From positions 930,001 to 994,000 of the forward strand of contig NC_009355.1 in assembly GCF_000092065.1 (NCBI RefSeq): a DNA stretch of 64,000 nucleotides. The letters are read 5' to 3'. Positions within the stretch are counted from its first letter, which is position 1, and each line of letters begins with the position of its first letter. A program made the translations under genes and the position numbers. The stretch is from Ostreococcus lucimarinus CCE9901 (taxonomy: Eukaryota > Chlorophyta > Mamiellophyceae > Mamiellales > Bathycoccaceae). The notes under the pieces were generated by a model that saw nothing but the letters and a program-made list of their open reading frames with translations, was not told the origin of the DNA and searched no databases. Of the stretch, positions 11,101 through 18,751 are shown one piece after another.

Positions 11101-11165
11101 AACGGCGATGGCGCGCACGACGGCGACGAATGCGGCGCCGACGACGGCGCGTCGCGCGCGCGCAT
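8157..11165 (-). CDS. PP2C phosphatase-protein kinase fusion
   Basis: One polypeptide of about 1,002 residues joins an N-terminal PP2C-type Ser/Thr phosphatase to a CDPK/CaMK-like Ser/Thr kinase. PP2C (~30-345) shows the metal-binding VFDGH, the NVGDSAAL block, YAVSRAFGDFD, IASDGV and HDDITAICVDIP. The kinase (~410-690) shows GRGIYGSV, AVKS, HRDLKPDN, DFGSA and the APEVLRR/DVWSVGV blocks, so both halves look catalytically intact. The C-terminal 300 residues are unassigned and include serine-rich stretches. Start set at the Met at 11165; the frame stays open to 11978 but that upstream part overlaps the SurE-like gene on the same strand in another frame and is arginine-rich shadow. No EF-hands were seen, so it is not a CDPK. 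Confidence 0.88.
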   Translation of the reverse strand: MRARDAPSSAPHSSPSCAPSPFAPWRARCVVKKAQDGYLVFPNLVDAWCATERDDTDARVAVGRVCAVYCVFDGHKDDTATAYLERHLGRNLEHEFRMLEARTRSGEEARGREGNGEDGEDTVERAMRRAILRTESEYGMSNATGCFFCHGPAPEGGSTVNVVAIQRVVSGRGDDALAFDAVTANVGDSAALMLPHPSEFGAISAEDRDKHVRLSRDHNPVDPFEARRLIQTECRLARLRGNAGEELGPLRVFPGGYAVSRAFGDFDCAALICEPEFTRVRIPAAGCRLLIASDGVFSALKDGEIARECMEYMGSDTCADGIVEKVLKVRGIHDDITAICVDIPSLGELEERLRVIEPVIGEVYSYTRTEKKREPLTREQLLEIEEANADCPDVTVHQGRNFGNFASKKVYDDLEVGDLIGRGIYGSVRRAVDRKTGDILAVKSILRTKVDENAIKDECDALQVLCGHHPNFPLKLMVYEDSPLLKSEVTHIVTDIYTGGTLIQAIAQRGLFDEGDWCVFANQLLGAVSFMHSLGVAHRDLKPDNIMLKEPWSPKPGAIPTLKIIDFGSATFCLAHETMKGHVGTKFFSAPEVLRRKPYTKKCDVWSVGVLLMVLLKGYPSGTAVEGQWRALQQGLSPTFPDTVPKHFIKLIKAALVMDPTRRPSCGSILKAADDWLGASFTNNNVFTSPNKVRPAKRLAIPTSFSDALSLHIELTRASTASQEVEQRDHEEEDVSVYKGNSWELDLAMEKGSIAKGEPLNVIDNLDEQSRRMAYQKHVTDMLSVVATPMEVHRILQYINRQLRAKNAGVKRTSLDGDHDSSDVELAWCSADLLEEAARENDALEPLTQLELARRLTGLDGDSLSIDLSILNGLDALHERHKHVFNALAKHSPTKLSNSSSPVKLNADELSSVDDGRVLVQSSAHAEMVRAMLSRGLSSHDLSSMSKIPVEPSELTVRGGSAWFLEDWSNSGSSLPKINPAYDSSTRLDKSAILAESESDNA

Positions 11166-11350
11166 GGCGCGACGACGCTCGGTGCGATGATGTCTCTTCG
11201 CGCGCGCGACGACGGCGCGCGGCGACGCGCGCGGGCGCGGGACTCGCGTCGCGACGCTTCGGATTGTGCGCGAGGTCGACACCGACGCGACGGTCCGAGT
11301 GCCGCGATCGAGCCGCGCGGGACGGAGCGCGAGACGCGGAAGAGAGGACG

Positions 11351-12736
11351 CTAAGGATCGATTAAAAAGGAAGGGAGACCGGTCGCGACGTCCTCGCGAA
11401 GAGATTCGAGGAAAACGCGGTCGGTGAGGGCGAAGGCGTGGGCGAAGGGCCAGGTGGGGACGGAGACGACGGCGGCGAAGCCGCGCGCGACGGCGTCGAG
11501 GTCGCCGCGAGGCGAGTCGTCGGCGACGACGACGCCCTTGGTGACGCGGAACGCGGAGGAAAGCGGACGCGCGTCGGACGACGTCGATGATGATGGTGAT
11601 GGTTGCGACGACGCGCGCGCGGCGAGGAGCCTCTCGGTGGCGAGCTGTCGGACGAATCGAGCGTCGCGGTCCGTCGCTCGGACGTCCGAGGCGACGGTTT
11701 GCGACGGCAGCGTTCGACCGAAGCGGTCGGTGGGGACGGAATCCACGGGGACTTCGTCGTCGAACACGGCCTGGACGCGCTGCTGGCGCCAAAACACGCC
11801 GGGACGGGCGGCGCGGAACTTTGACTTCGGCGTCCATTTCGCCGGAACGCTCAAATCCAAGTAAATGTCCGCCTCCACGAACGCGTCTCTTAGCGCCGCG
11901 CGTCGCGACTGTGGAGTCGTGTGTTCGACGGCGGTGTCGTTGACGTGAACCGTGCCCGAGCCGCCGAGCGACCAACAATCTTTGGCGGCGAAATCATCGC
12001 CACCGTCATCTAAAACTTGCCTCGCCAGCTCGTCGTCCATCGGCAACTGCGCCGTGCCGAGGCTCGCCCACCGCCCGTTCGTCGGAAACGGAAAATGTGA
12101 GCGAGGATTGTTCGCGGGCGACTTCGTCGGCAGCACTCGCAGGACGACACTCACGAGTTGCTCGAGCGCGCACGCGCACGGCTCGAACGACGTCGTCTGC
12201 GTCGTCGTCGGGATCGTCGCGCACACGGTGGGCGTTCCCGAGACGGCGGCGCGATTGGCGCATCGTCGAGCGCGACTCCCGCGCCCATCCTCACCCAAGC
12301 ACACCTCGCGCCCGCCCACGACCAGGCAGAGGACGCATTCGTATCCTAGTTGCGCCAAAATACCGTCCGTCGCGTCCAGCGCGACGACGGCGGCGTCCTC
12401 GCCGGAGCCGCGAAGCGCGTACGCGTCGCCGTCGCCGCGCGCCAACCGCAGCTCGCGCCCATCGCGCGTCAACCCATCCACGTCGTCGTGCGACAGCGTA
12501 AAGACGCGCAAATTGTGCGCGGCGGCGACGTCCGCGAGCTTCAGCGCGCACGCAGCGAGATCGTCGTCGCGCGGGCCGAGCAAGAGCACGCAGGCCTGGG
12601 TGCGTGTCGGAACAGACGACGACGTCGACGCGCGCGACGAGGACGACGAACGGCGACACGAGGACGACGAGTGACGGCGATGGTGCGCGGCGAAGGAATG
12701 CGCGCGCGCGGCTGCGCGCGCGGCCGCGCGCGGCAT
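11351..12736 (-). CDS. SurE-like protein, organelle-targeted, with altered metal motif
   Basis: 461 residues. The first ~47 are Ala/Arg/Ser-rich with few acids, as in a chloroplast or mitochondrial transit peptide. After that the order of blocks resembles SurE 5'-nucleotidase/phosphatases: a Rossmann-like opening VLLLGPRDDDLAACALKLAD, the segment CANRAAVSGTPTV (compare A-x-x-G-x-P-S in SurE), ADIYLDLSVPAKW (compare LLNVNVP) and SPRGDLDAVARGFAAVVSVP (compare TDxxALxxGYxSVTPL). The canonical NDDG metal site is replaced by PRDDD, so activity is uncertain. Identification rests on these partial matches; the gene could equally be called a divergent hypothetical. Confidence 0.5.
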   Translation of the reverse strand: MPRAAARAAARAHSFAAHHRRHSSSSCRRSSSSSRASTSSSVPTRTQACVLLLGPRDDDLAACALKLADVAAAHNLRVFTLSHDDVDGLTRDGRELRLARGDGDAYALRGSGEDAAVVALDATDGILAQLGYECVLCLVVGGREVCLGEDGRGSRARRCANRAAVSGTPTVCATIPTTTQTTSFEPCACALEQLVSVVLRVLPTKSPANNPRSHFPFPTNGRWASLGTAQLPMDDELARQVLDDGGDDFAAKDCWSLGGSGTVHVNDTAVEHTTPQSRRAALRDAFVEADIYLDLSVPAKWTPKSKFRAARPGVFWRQQRVQAVFDDEVPVDSVPTDRFGRTLPSQTVASDVRATDRDARFVRQLATERLLAARASSQPSPSSSTSSDARPLSSAFRVTKGVVVADDSPRGDLDAVARGFAAVVSVPTWPFAHAFALTDRVFLESLREDVATGLPSFLIDP

Positions 12737-12782
12737 GTTGTGACGAGAAACAAGAACAAGAAATTACAAGACACCGGGACGC

Positions 12783-14369
12783 TCACGCGCCCATGTACAA
12801 TTTTTGTCGGCGAGTGACGACGATGCGGCAGACGGGACAGCGACGCATGCGGCGAGCGCACTTGCGGCACATGCACGCGTGACCGCAGGGAATTAAGACG
12901 CACTGCACGGGTAAGGTCATGCATACGACGCACTCGCTGTCGGGGACGCCGCTGCGGCGCTTGGACTTTGTGACGACGGGTTCGCCGGTTTCGTCTTCCG
13001 AGACTTCGATGGAGGAAGACGGAGGAATTTCGCCGGTGTCTTCGCGGTCATCGCTATCGTTGGAGTGTGCGGCGGTGGGATCGGTGAGTTCCGAGGTGGC
13101 GTCCTCGTTCGTCGCCGGCGGTTGCTCACCGTCGCCGGCGCCGTCCTCGTCGTCAGACGTGCTCAAATCGCTCGCCTCTTCCCACTCATCCATCACGGTG
13201 TTGTCTTCGCGTTGACGTAACAATGGTTCGTGCATCATCAACCGCTGCGCCCGGATTAAGTTGACCTGTTCCACGTGCCGGCAAAGAATGGCGCGAATGC
13301 AACATCCGAGTAAGACGCCGCTCAACATCACGGCGTATTGCCACGTCTCGCCGTACATCCCGGCCGCGCCGTCGTCGACATCACCGCACGCGTCGCCCAT
13401 CCACCCGATGTGACACTCGCAGTGACCGTCGATGACGCAGTCCCCGTGACCGTTACAGTGATTCAAATGCGAGCACCCGTCGCTCAACGGTTGCGGCGCG
13501 GCGTCTCGTCGCACGCACGCCTTGCAGCATCGCAACGGCGTCGAGGGCACGAGCATTGGCGAGCCGAGGGCGCCCATCGCGGATATCACTGACTCAAACC
13601 CACTCACCGCCGCCCCGTTCGTGCCGACAGCCTCGGGCGTGTTCGTTTGCCCGCACGAAACATCGAACCCTTCCTCCGCCGCGCACTCGCACTCGTTCGT
13701 CCCGAGAGCGTTTCCGCTCGGCAACACAAACTTGACCTTGCAGCACTCGCCTTGGTCTTTGGGATAATAAAACGCCGACCCCCGCGTCGTCTGTGCCTTA
13801 TTCACCCGATTGAAGCCTTGCAAGAATGTCCCCGCCGGGCACACCATGTCCTGTCCCGAAGGCGTGCTCGCCCGCGTGGGCACGCAGTCCACGCTCAGCG
13901 CTCTCAAACTCTCGATCGTCGCCTCTCCGTCCGCCGCGTCCGTCACCGCCGGAAACACATCTCGAACCTTTGTCTTACCGTCCAAATCGCTCGAGCTCAG
14001 GCACGGGACGCAGCATATCGCTCGAGATAGCGGCACCAACCCGTCGCCGCGCCCGTCCCGGCCGGCGTACTCGCCGCTCGCCTCGAAACCGCCCACGACG
14101 GCGCCCTCGCGATCGCACTCGAGCCCGTTTGCCGCGGTCGAAAACGTGCACTGACACAGGCCGAGCGTCCGGAGCGTCGCCGGCGGCTCGGTCGCCGCAT
14201 ACGCGCGCGAAGAAGGCGAAATTTCAGTCGATGACGCGACGCGTTCGACGCGCCTCGTGACGGTGAAACCGCCATCGTCGACGTCCGACGGCGCCACACG
14301 CGCGTGCGAGGCGACGAAACATATCGCGATGCACGAGATGAGAAGCGCGCGGCGCGCGATGGCGCGCAT
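12783..14369 (-). CDS. EGF-like/RING membrane protein (probable E3 ubiquitin ligase)
   Basis: About 528 residues from the Met at 14369, chosen because it starts a clear signal peptide (MRAIARRALLISCIAICFVA). Luminal part: two related Cys-rich modules (LGLCQCTFS..., later NECECAAEEGFDVSCG) each followed by a CCxxC segment, then an EGF-like module at ~300-330 (HCNGHGDCVIDGHCECHIGW). A single membrane segment at ~340-363 (MLSGVLLGCCIRAIL), an acidic cytosolic stretch, and a C3HC4 RING at ~480-523 (CVVCMTLP, CGHACMCRKCA, CPVCR) end the protein. The orientation puts the RING in the cytosol. This suggests a receptor-like E3; substrate unknown. Confidence 0.8.
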   Translation of the reverse strand: MRAIARRALLISCIAICFVASHARVAPSDVDDGGFTVTRRVERVASSTEISPSSRAYAATEPPATLRTLGLCQCTFSTAANGLECDREGAVVGGFEASGEYAGRDGRGDGLVPLSRAICCVPCLSSSDLDGKTKVRDVFPAVTDAADGEATIESLRALSVDCVPTRASTPSGQDMVCPAGTFLQGFNRVNKAQTTRGSAFYYPKDQGECCKVKFVLPSGNALGTNECECAAEEGFDVSCGQTNTPEAVGTNGAAVSGFESVISAMGALGSPMLVPSTPLRCCKACVRRDAAPQPLSDGCSHLNHCNGHGDCVIDGHCECHIGWMGDACGDVDDGAAGMYGETWQYAVMLSGVLLGCCIRAILCRHVEQVNLIRAQRLMMHEPLLRQREDNTVMDEWEEASDLSTSDDEDGAGDGEQPPATNEDATSELTDPTAAHSNDSDDREDTGEIPPSSSIEVSEDETGEPVVTKSKRRSGVPDSECVVCMTLPVQCVLIPCGHACMCRKCARRMRRCPVCRIVVTRRQKLYMGA

Positions 14370-14604
14370 GGCGGCGCGTCGCGCGCGATAATGCCGACCA
14401 ACCGCCGCGCGGGGCGAAGTCGAAGCCGCGCCGCGAAACGAAAATCCACGACGAGACGAACGCGCGCGCCCGAAACCGAAACTAAACGACGAAACGATCG
14501 AACACGAGCGCATCGCTCGACGCGCGACGCTCAAACGGCGCTCTTGACGCTCGATTAAATTCTACCCTAGCGCGCGAAGCCGCGCGGTCGCGCCTCCGCG
14601 CCCT

Positions 14605-15015
14605 CTAATCCTCCTCTTCGTCCACGTACGCCCGCCCACCGCCGAACGTGAACGGCGTCCACCGTCCCTGCACGCTCGGCTTCTTCGTGAAGTGCCTGTG
14701 CTTCATCGGTTTGCTCCCGGGCTTACCCTTTTCGCTCGCCAACCACCGCACGTGCGTCTCCACCGCGTTCGCGCTCAGATTCTTCAACCCCACCGCCTTC
14801 TCGTGCCCGTTCGCGTACGTCGCGCGCACGTGCGGGTCTCCTCCTCTTCTTATCTCCGTCGTCGCCTCGGTTGAGTCGCCGTGGACGAGCGCGCGCGCTT
14901 TAAATTCATCCCAGCCTCCACTCAGGACGAACTCTTTGATCCCTCGCGACGTCCCCGTGACGTCGCAGTACACCAGGCGCAGCGCGCGCAGCTGCGCCAC
15001 GCCGCGAATGGACAT
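14605..15015 (-). CDS. Mitochondrial large ribosomal subunit protein mL43
   Basis: 136 residues with the thioredoxin-like L51/S25/CI-B8 fold. The MRPL43 signature is visible: LRALRLVYCDVTGTSRGIKEFV near the N-terminus, TEIRRGGDPHVRATYANG in the middle, and a basic C-terminal KHRHFTKKPSVQGRW. In the mitoribosome it sits near the L7/L12 stalk base. The presequence is minimal, as in homologues. Divergent from the selenoprotein gene, 122 bp between the chosen starts. Confidence 0.85.
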   Translation of the reverse strand: MSIRGVAQLRALRLVYCDVTGTSRGIKEFVLSGGWDEFKARALVHGDSTEATTEIRRGGDPHVRATYANGHEKAVGLKNLSANAVETHVRWLASEKGKPGSKPMKHRHFTKKPSVQGRWTPFTFGGGRAYVDEEED

Positions 15016-15137
15016 CGCGCGCGCGCGTCGACCGAGCCTCGCGCGCGACGTGCCGAGACGCGTACGCGCGCCGGTGAGTGCGGCGCCGACGCGGCTTGCG
15101 CCATTCGTCGGCGTCGCGCGCCCGCGACGCGCGATCG

Positions 15138-15884
15138 ATGGCGATGCGCGCGTCGCTCGCGATGCGCTCGAGCGCGTCGGCGCTCGAGCTTCGATGCGCG
15201 CGACGCGCGCGCGTCGCGCGCGCGCGACGCGCGGCGATGATGACGTCGGCTGCGAGTGGGACGACGCGCGTGAACGTCCCGAGCGACGCGCCGTCGGACG
15301 CGCTGGAGGCGCTGCGCGCGGTAGAAGTGATGCGCGCGATCGACGGCGCGCGCGTCACCGTGCCCGAGGTCGTCGGCGCGCGAGGCACGGTGGTGGTGCA
15401 GTTCCTGAGGTCGTTTGGGTGATTTTTCGCGAGCGAGCGAGCGGTGGAGCTCGCTCGCGACGCGATACCGACGCTCGATGCGGCCGGCGTGCGATTGGTG
15501 GTGGTTTCGATCGGAACGCTGGAACGAGCGAAGGATTTTAGCCGGGAGAATGATTTTCCGATCGAGTTGCTGTACGCGGACGCGGAGAGCGCGACGTACG
15601 AGGCGTTGAAGCTGCGAAAGGGCGCGAAACAGACGTTCATGGAGAAGTCGACGCCGGAGAGCATTCTGAAGCGATGGAACAAGGATGGAGCGAAAGATTT
15701 GCTCGGGGTGTTGAAGCGTTGGAAGCCGTGGTTGCCGCCGAGACCGGACCAAGGGTATCAACAAGGCGGCTCGTTCGTGTTTCGAGACGGCGTCGCGACG
15801 TACGTCTCGTACGACGTCTCCACGGGAGCGCACGCGCCGTTGGACGACATTTTCGAAGCCGCGGGCGTCTCGACGTCGAATTAG
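15138..15884 (+). CDS. Peroxiredoxin-like 2 (SelU/FAM213-type) selenoprotein, TGA decoded as Sec
   Basis: The reading frame runs from 15078 to 15884 with a single in-frame TGA at 15420-15422; conserved family sequence continues in the same frame on both sides (VVVQFLRSFG before, FFASERAVELARD after). The plant AhpC/TSA-like PRXL2 proteins have Cys at this exact place (HFGCxxC), so Sec is the natural reading, giving a 248-residue protein with U95. Downstream blocks fit the family: GVRLVVVSIGTLERAKDF, ELLYADAESATYEALKL, GGSFVF, GAHAPLDDIFEAAG. The second Cys of the plant CxxC is Ala here (U-F-F-A). Start at 15138 gives a basic Ser/Ala-rich transit peptide, probably plastidial; 15078 or 15144 are alternatives. 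A SECIS-like hairpin lies 48 bp after the stop. Whether Sec is inserted is inferred, not shown. Confidence 0.87.
15420..15422 (+). other. In-frame TGA read as selenocysteine
   Basis: The TGA sits between FLRSFG and FFASERAVELA with no frame change. It occupies the peroxidatic Cys position of the PRXL2 family. An intron around it would have to be under ~30 bp, far shorter than the 136-350 bp introns found elsewhere in the window. Confidence 0.85.
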
Positions 15885-15931
15885 TCGCGCGCGTGATCGA
15901 CGCATAGTTTTCCTCGCGCTAGAGCCGCGCT

Positions 15932-15994
15932 CGCGTCCTCGTGACGTCTCCTCGGCCAAGCGGCTTCGGCCTCCGAAGAGATCGATACGACGCG
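15932..15994 (+). promoter_or_regulatory. SECIS-like element in 3' UTR of the selenoprotein gene
   Basis: Hand-folded hairpin. Helix I pairs 15932-15937 with 15989-15994 (6 bp). A small symmetric internal loop (CTC/TAC) follows. The non-Watson-Crick quartet would be GTGA at 15941-15944 opposite GA at 15984-15985. Helix II pairs 15946-15953 with 15974-15981 (one C-A mismatch, one G-U), then GGCC with GGCC across a three-base bulge. The apical loop starts with the required AA at 15958-15959, 13 nt after the quartet. These spacings match eukaryotic SECIS elements; GTGA replaces the commoner ATGA. Confidence 0.8.
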
Positions 15995-16138
15995 TTCGCG
16001 ACCCCGCGCGAGGAAACGCAGTGTAAAACAATCAACCAGCTCAGAAATCAGCGCTCCCTCGCCGCCGGCGTCGCACCCGTGCATATATTCTGCTATCTCT
16101 TACAAACGCCGCCCCGACGGCTCGCTACGTACGCCGAC

Positions 16139-16568
16139 TCAGTGTCCGTCCCCCTTCGACGCCTTCACGCTCGCCACGCGCTTCATGTACCTACGCGCGA
16201 GCGCACAAACGCGACGATTATTCCGTCAGTCGCCCATCGCGCCGCGCGCGCGTTCGCTCAGACACCATCAAGCGCGACACCGATCGCCATCGCCACCGTC
16301 GCGCCGATCGCCGTCGACGCCTCGCGCGCGACGCGCGTCCGACGCGCGCGCGACGCGTCGATCGAGGTCGCACGCACTCTTTGTATTGACACTTCTCGTA
16401 CACGTGTCGCTCGTGCCCGCACTTCCACGGGAGGTAGAAGGATTTGCGCCTGCACTCGTTCAGTGGGATGAGAAGGTGCGCGCAAAAGTCTCTGTATCCG
16501 ATGTCGAGCTTGGCGCGCTTCATGTCCTCGCGCGAGGCTATCATTTCGCTTTGGTCGGACGAGCCCAT
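16139..16568 (-). CDS. NDUFB7: Complex I subunit NDUFB7 (B18), two exons
   Basis: Accessory subunit of mitochondrial NADH:ubiquinone oxidoreductase, on the intermembrane-space face. Exon 1 (16568-16378) and exon 2 (16190-16139) join in frame to an 80-residue protein. It carries the CHCH twin CX9C motifs (CAHLLIPLNEC and CGHERHVYEKC) and the family core MIASREDMKRAKL and RKSFYLPWKC. Reading through exon 1 without splicing gives an arginine-rich tail unlike the family, whereas splicing restores QYKEYMKRV, matching plant and animal B18. Like TIM13 it would use the MIA40 disulfide relay. It converges on the selenoprotein gene. Confidence 0.9.
16191..16377 (-). other. Spliceosomal intron of NDUFB7, 187 bp
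   Basis: Starts GTGCGTGC and ends GCGCGTAG in the sense of the gene. A CTGAC branch-site match lies about 35 nt before the AG. It splits a Glu/Gly-type codon after its second base, and removing it restores the conserved C-terminus. Confidence 0.85.
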
Positions 16569-16810
16569 GCCTGCGGTGGACGCGCGCGTCGGCGTGTGAG
16601 GCGCGGGGCGAATCGACGAGAGCGAGACGCTGTCGGGTTACGGCGGGCGAGGCCGGACGCGAGAGAAAGACGGGCGGTGACGGTGAAGACTAGGCGCCGT
16701 GAGACCGTTCTCGTAAGAGTACGCGCGGTGCGTTTCGGGCGTTGAATGGGTACGTGTTACACTTGCATGGCGATTGTCTGAGAGTCGCGCGCGCGCGAAA
16801 TCGAAGACGT

Positions 16811-18637
16811 TCACGCCGCGGGCGTTCTGCGCTTGATCTTCATGGGGAGGCCGCCGGCGGTGTGAATGGTGGCGCCCATCTCCATGCCGATATCTTTCGG
16901 GTCCTTTTGTAACTCGAAATCGTATCGGCGAAGCGTCATCGCCATCGCGATGGTGGCTTCGAGCATGGCGAATTGGTCGCCGATGCACTTTCGCGCGCCG
17001 GCGCCGAATGGGATGAAGGCGAAATCAGAGGCGACTTCGTTGGGGTAGAGCCCAGTGAGCAAATCGGGGTTGTATCCGGCCCAGTCTTTGACGCCTGGGT
17101 TCTTGAAAGGGCGCTTGAATCGGAATGGGTCGAATTCGTCGGGGTTTTCCCAGCACTCGGGTGAGCGGTGCAAATTCCACACGCTGATAAAAATATCCAT
17201 CCCCTTGATGAGAGTCACTTCGACATCTCCCGCGCCCTTGGGCAGCGTCACGTCTTCGAGGCATCGACGAATGAGAATCGGTGGCTCTGGGTACAGACGC
17301 AACGCCTCGGCGATGCACAAACGGACAGACTCGAGCTTTTGGATGTCGTCGTACGTGGGCGTTCTGTCGTCGTCGCCGAAGACTTCGTCGATGTCGGCTT
17401 GGATCCTCTTGAGCAATTCAGGCTTTTGCACCAAACAAAACAAGCCCCACGTGAGCACAGCGGCGGTGGTCTCGTGACCAGCGATGAGCATGGTCATCAA
17501 ATCATCGCGAAGCTGCACGTCCGTGACGTCGGCGCCTCGAATGTCGACCAGAAATCGCAACAAGGACGGATCCTTGACTTTGCTGTAATCTCTGTTTTGC
17601 AACTCTTCCAAATCGTCCGTGCCTTCGAACTGTTGCGCTTGCTTGATCAATCCGTTCAACGTGTCGTTGATGATGGACATATTCTTCTTAAACTCGCGCT
17701 GTCGAGGGACGATGTCCGTCGCGAAGGGCAAGTTCCAATAGGGAAAATAAAACGTACTGCGATGCGCCGCCTCTTGCAAGCAGTTGTACACGGCGCTGAT
17801 GATGGGAGACTCCTTTGTCACCGACCCAAAATCGTAGTTGAATACCGCCAAGCCGATAATATCCAAACTCACAGAGCAAAAACGCTCCTCCATGTCCACC
17901 ACTTCGCCGCTCGCCGCGGCTTTATCCAAATTCCGCACGAGCGCGTTCGAGCAGTGACCGAACAAGCCGACCATGTGATCGAGCCACGCCTTGTGAAATC
18001 CCGGCACGAGTTGCCGACGGCGATTCTTCCACACGGCGTACGGCGCTGGAATCAGTCCCTGTCCCATGATTGGCTCCAAAATCTCCGCCAGCACCCCTTT
18101 ATCGAACGAAAACGGCTTCTCCTTCAGCACCTCTCGCACGACGACGGGATCGCTCAGCACCATGAAAACCTTGGGCCCGAACGCCAACTTGAACACCCCA
18201 CCGTACCTTCGAAAGTACGGGTACAGCGCCAAGAAAATCGGTCCCCCCACCAAATCATCGATCACGCCCTCGCACACGGGCGCGTTATCCTTGCTCTCCT
18301 TATCGCCGTACGTCTGCAAAATCTGCGTCACCCACAGCGAGACGATGTCGCGAAACTTGAGCTCCTCGGGCTTGAAATCATCGCTCGGGATCGTCTCCTC
18401 CTCCGGTTCCTTCACCGCCCGCGCGACGACCGCGCGATTCCACGCGTCACCGACCGCGCGTTCGCGCGCGGCGTCGCCCCGCCGCGGCGTCGCGCGACGC
18501 ATCGCGCGCGTCGGCGCCGACAGAGCCGCTAGGGCAACTCTAGCGCTTCGCGCGCGCCGCGCGCCCGCGCGCGCGCGACGCGCGCCGAGCGTCGTCGACG
18601 TCGACACCGCGGCGCTCGATACCATCGCGGCGTGCAT
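16811..18637 (-). CDS. Cytochrome P450 CYP97 family carotenoid ring hydroxylase
   Basis: Plastid P450 that hydroxylates carotenoid rings on the way to lutein/zeaxanthin. About 608 residues from the Met at 18637, whose first ~60 residues (Ser/Thr/Ala/Arg-rich) look like a transit peptide. P450 landmarks are intact: oxygen-binding helix AGHETTAAVLTW at ~382, ExxR in EALRLYPEPP, and the heme loop FIPFGAGARKCIGDQFA with Cys at ~547. The CYP97 hallmarks PILIRRCLEDVTLPKG, WGLFCLVQKPELL and the C-terminal GATIHTAGGLPMKIKRR are present. A, B or C subclass cannot be decided by eye. Divergent from the next gene with 114 bp between. Confidence 0.92.
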   Translation of the reverse strand: MHAAMVSSAAVSTSTTLGARRARAGARRARSARVALAALSAPTRAMRRATPRRGDAARERAVGDAWNRAVVARAVKEPEEETIPSDDFKPEELKFRDIVSLWVTQILQTYGDKESKDNAPVCEGVIDDLVGGPIFLALYPYFRRYGGVFKLAFGPKVFMVLSDPVVVREVLKEKPFSFDKGVLAEILEPIMGQGLIPAPYAVWKNRRRQLVPGFHKAWLDHMVGLFGHCSNALVRNLDKAAASGEVVDMEERFCSVSLDIIGLAVFNYDFGSVTKESPIISAVYNCLQEAAHRSTFYFPYWNLPFATDIVPRQREFKKNMSIINDTLNGLIKQAQQFEGTDDLEELQNRDYSKVKDPSLLRFLVDIRGADVTDVQLRDDLMTMLIAGHETTAAVLTWGLFCLVQKPELLKRIQADIDEVFGDDDRTPTYDDIQKLESVRLCIAEALRLYPEPPILIRRCLEDVTLPKGAGDVEVTLIKGMDIFISVWNLHRSPECWENPDEFDPFRFKRPFKNPGVKDWAGYNPDLLTGLYPNEVASDFAFIPFGAGARKCIGDQFAMLEATIAMAMTLRRYDFELQKDPKDIGMEMGATIHTAGGLPMKIKRRTPAA

Positions 18638-18751
18638 CGCGCGACGGACGCGCGCGTCGCGTCTGCGTCGCGGAATACCGTTCGTCAACCGACCGCTCGA
18701 GCGCGACGCGACGCGCGCGCGTCAGTCGTCGGCGCGCGCGCGACGGCCCGC

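Noticed and set aside
11166-11978. N-terminal extension of the PP2C-kinase gene
   Set aside because: It overlaps the SurE-like gene in another frame on the same strand and is a low-complexity Arg-rich run.
15423-15884. Separate short gene starting at GTG 15444
   Set aside because: It is in frame with the upstream part across a TGA and completes the peroxiredoxin fold, so one selenoprotein gene explains both.
16218-16377. Arg-rich C-terminus of the unspliced NDUFB7 frame
   Set aside because: Splicing from 16378 to 16190 restores the conserved ending with good donor and acceptor.
17168-18532. 454-codon frame antisense to CYP97
   Set aside because: No recognisable protein; complete overlap with a clear P450 on the other strand.
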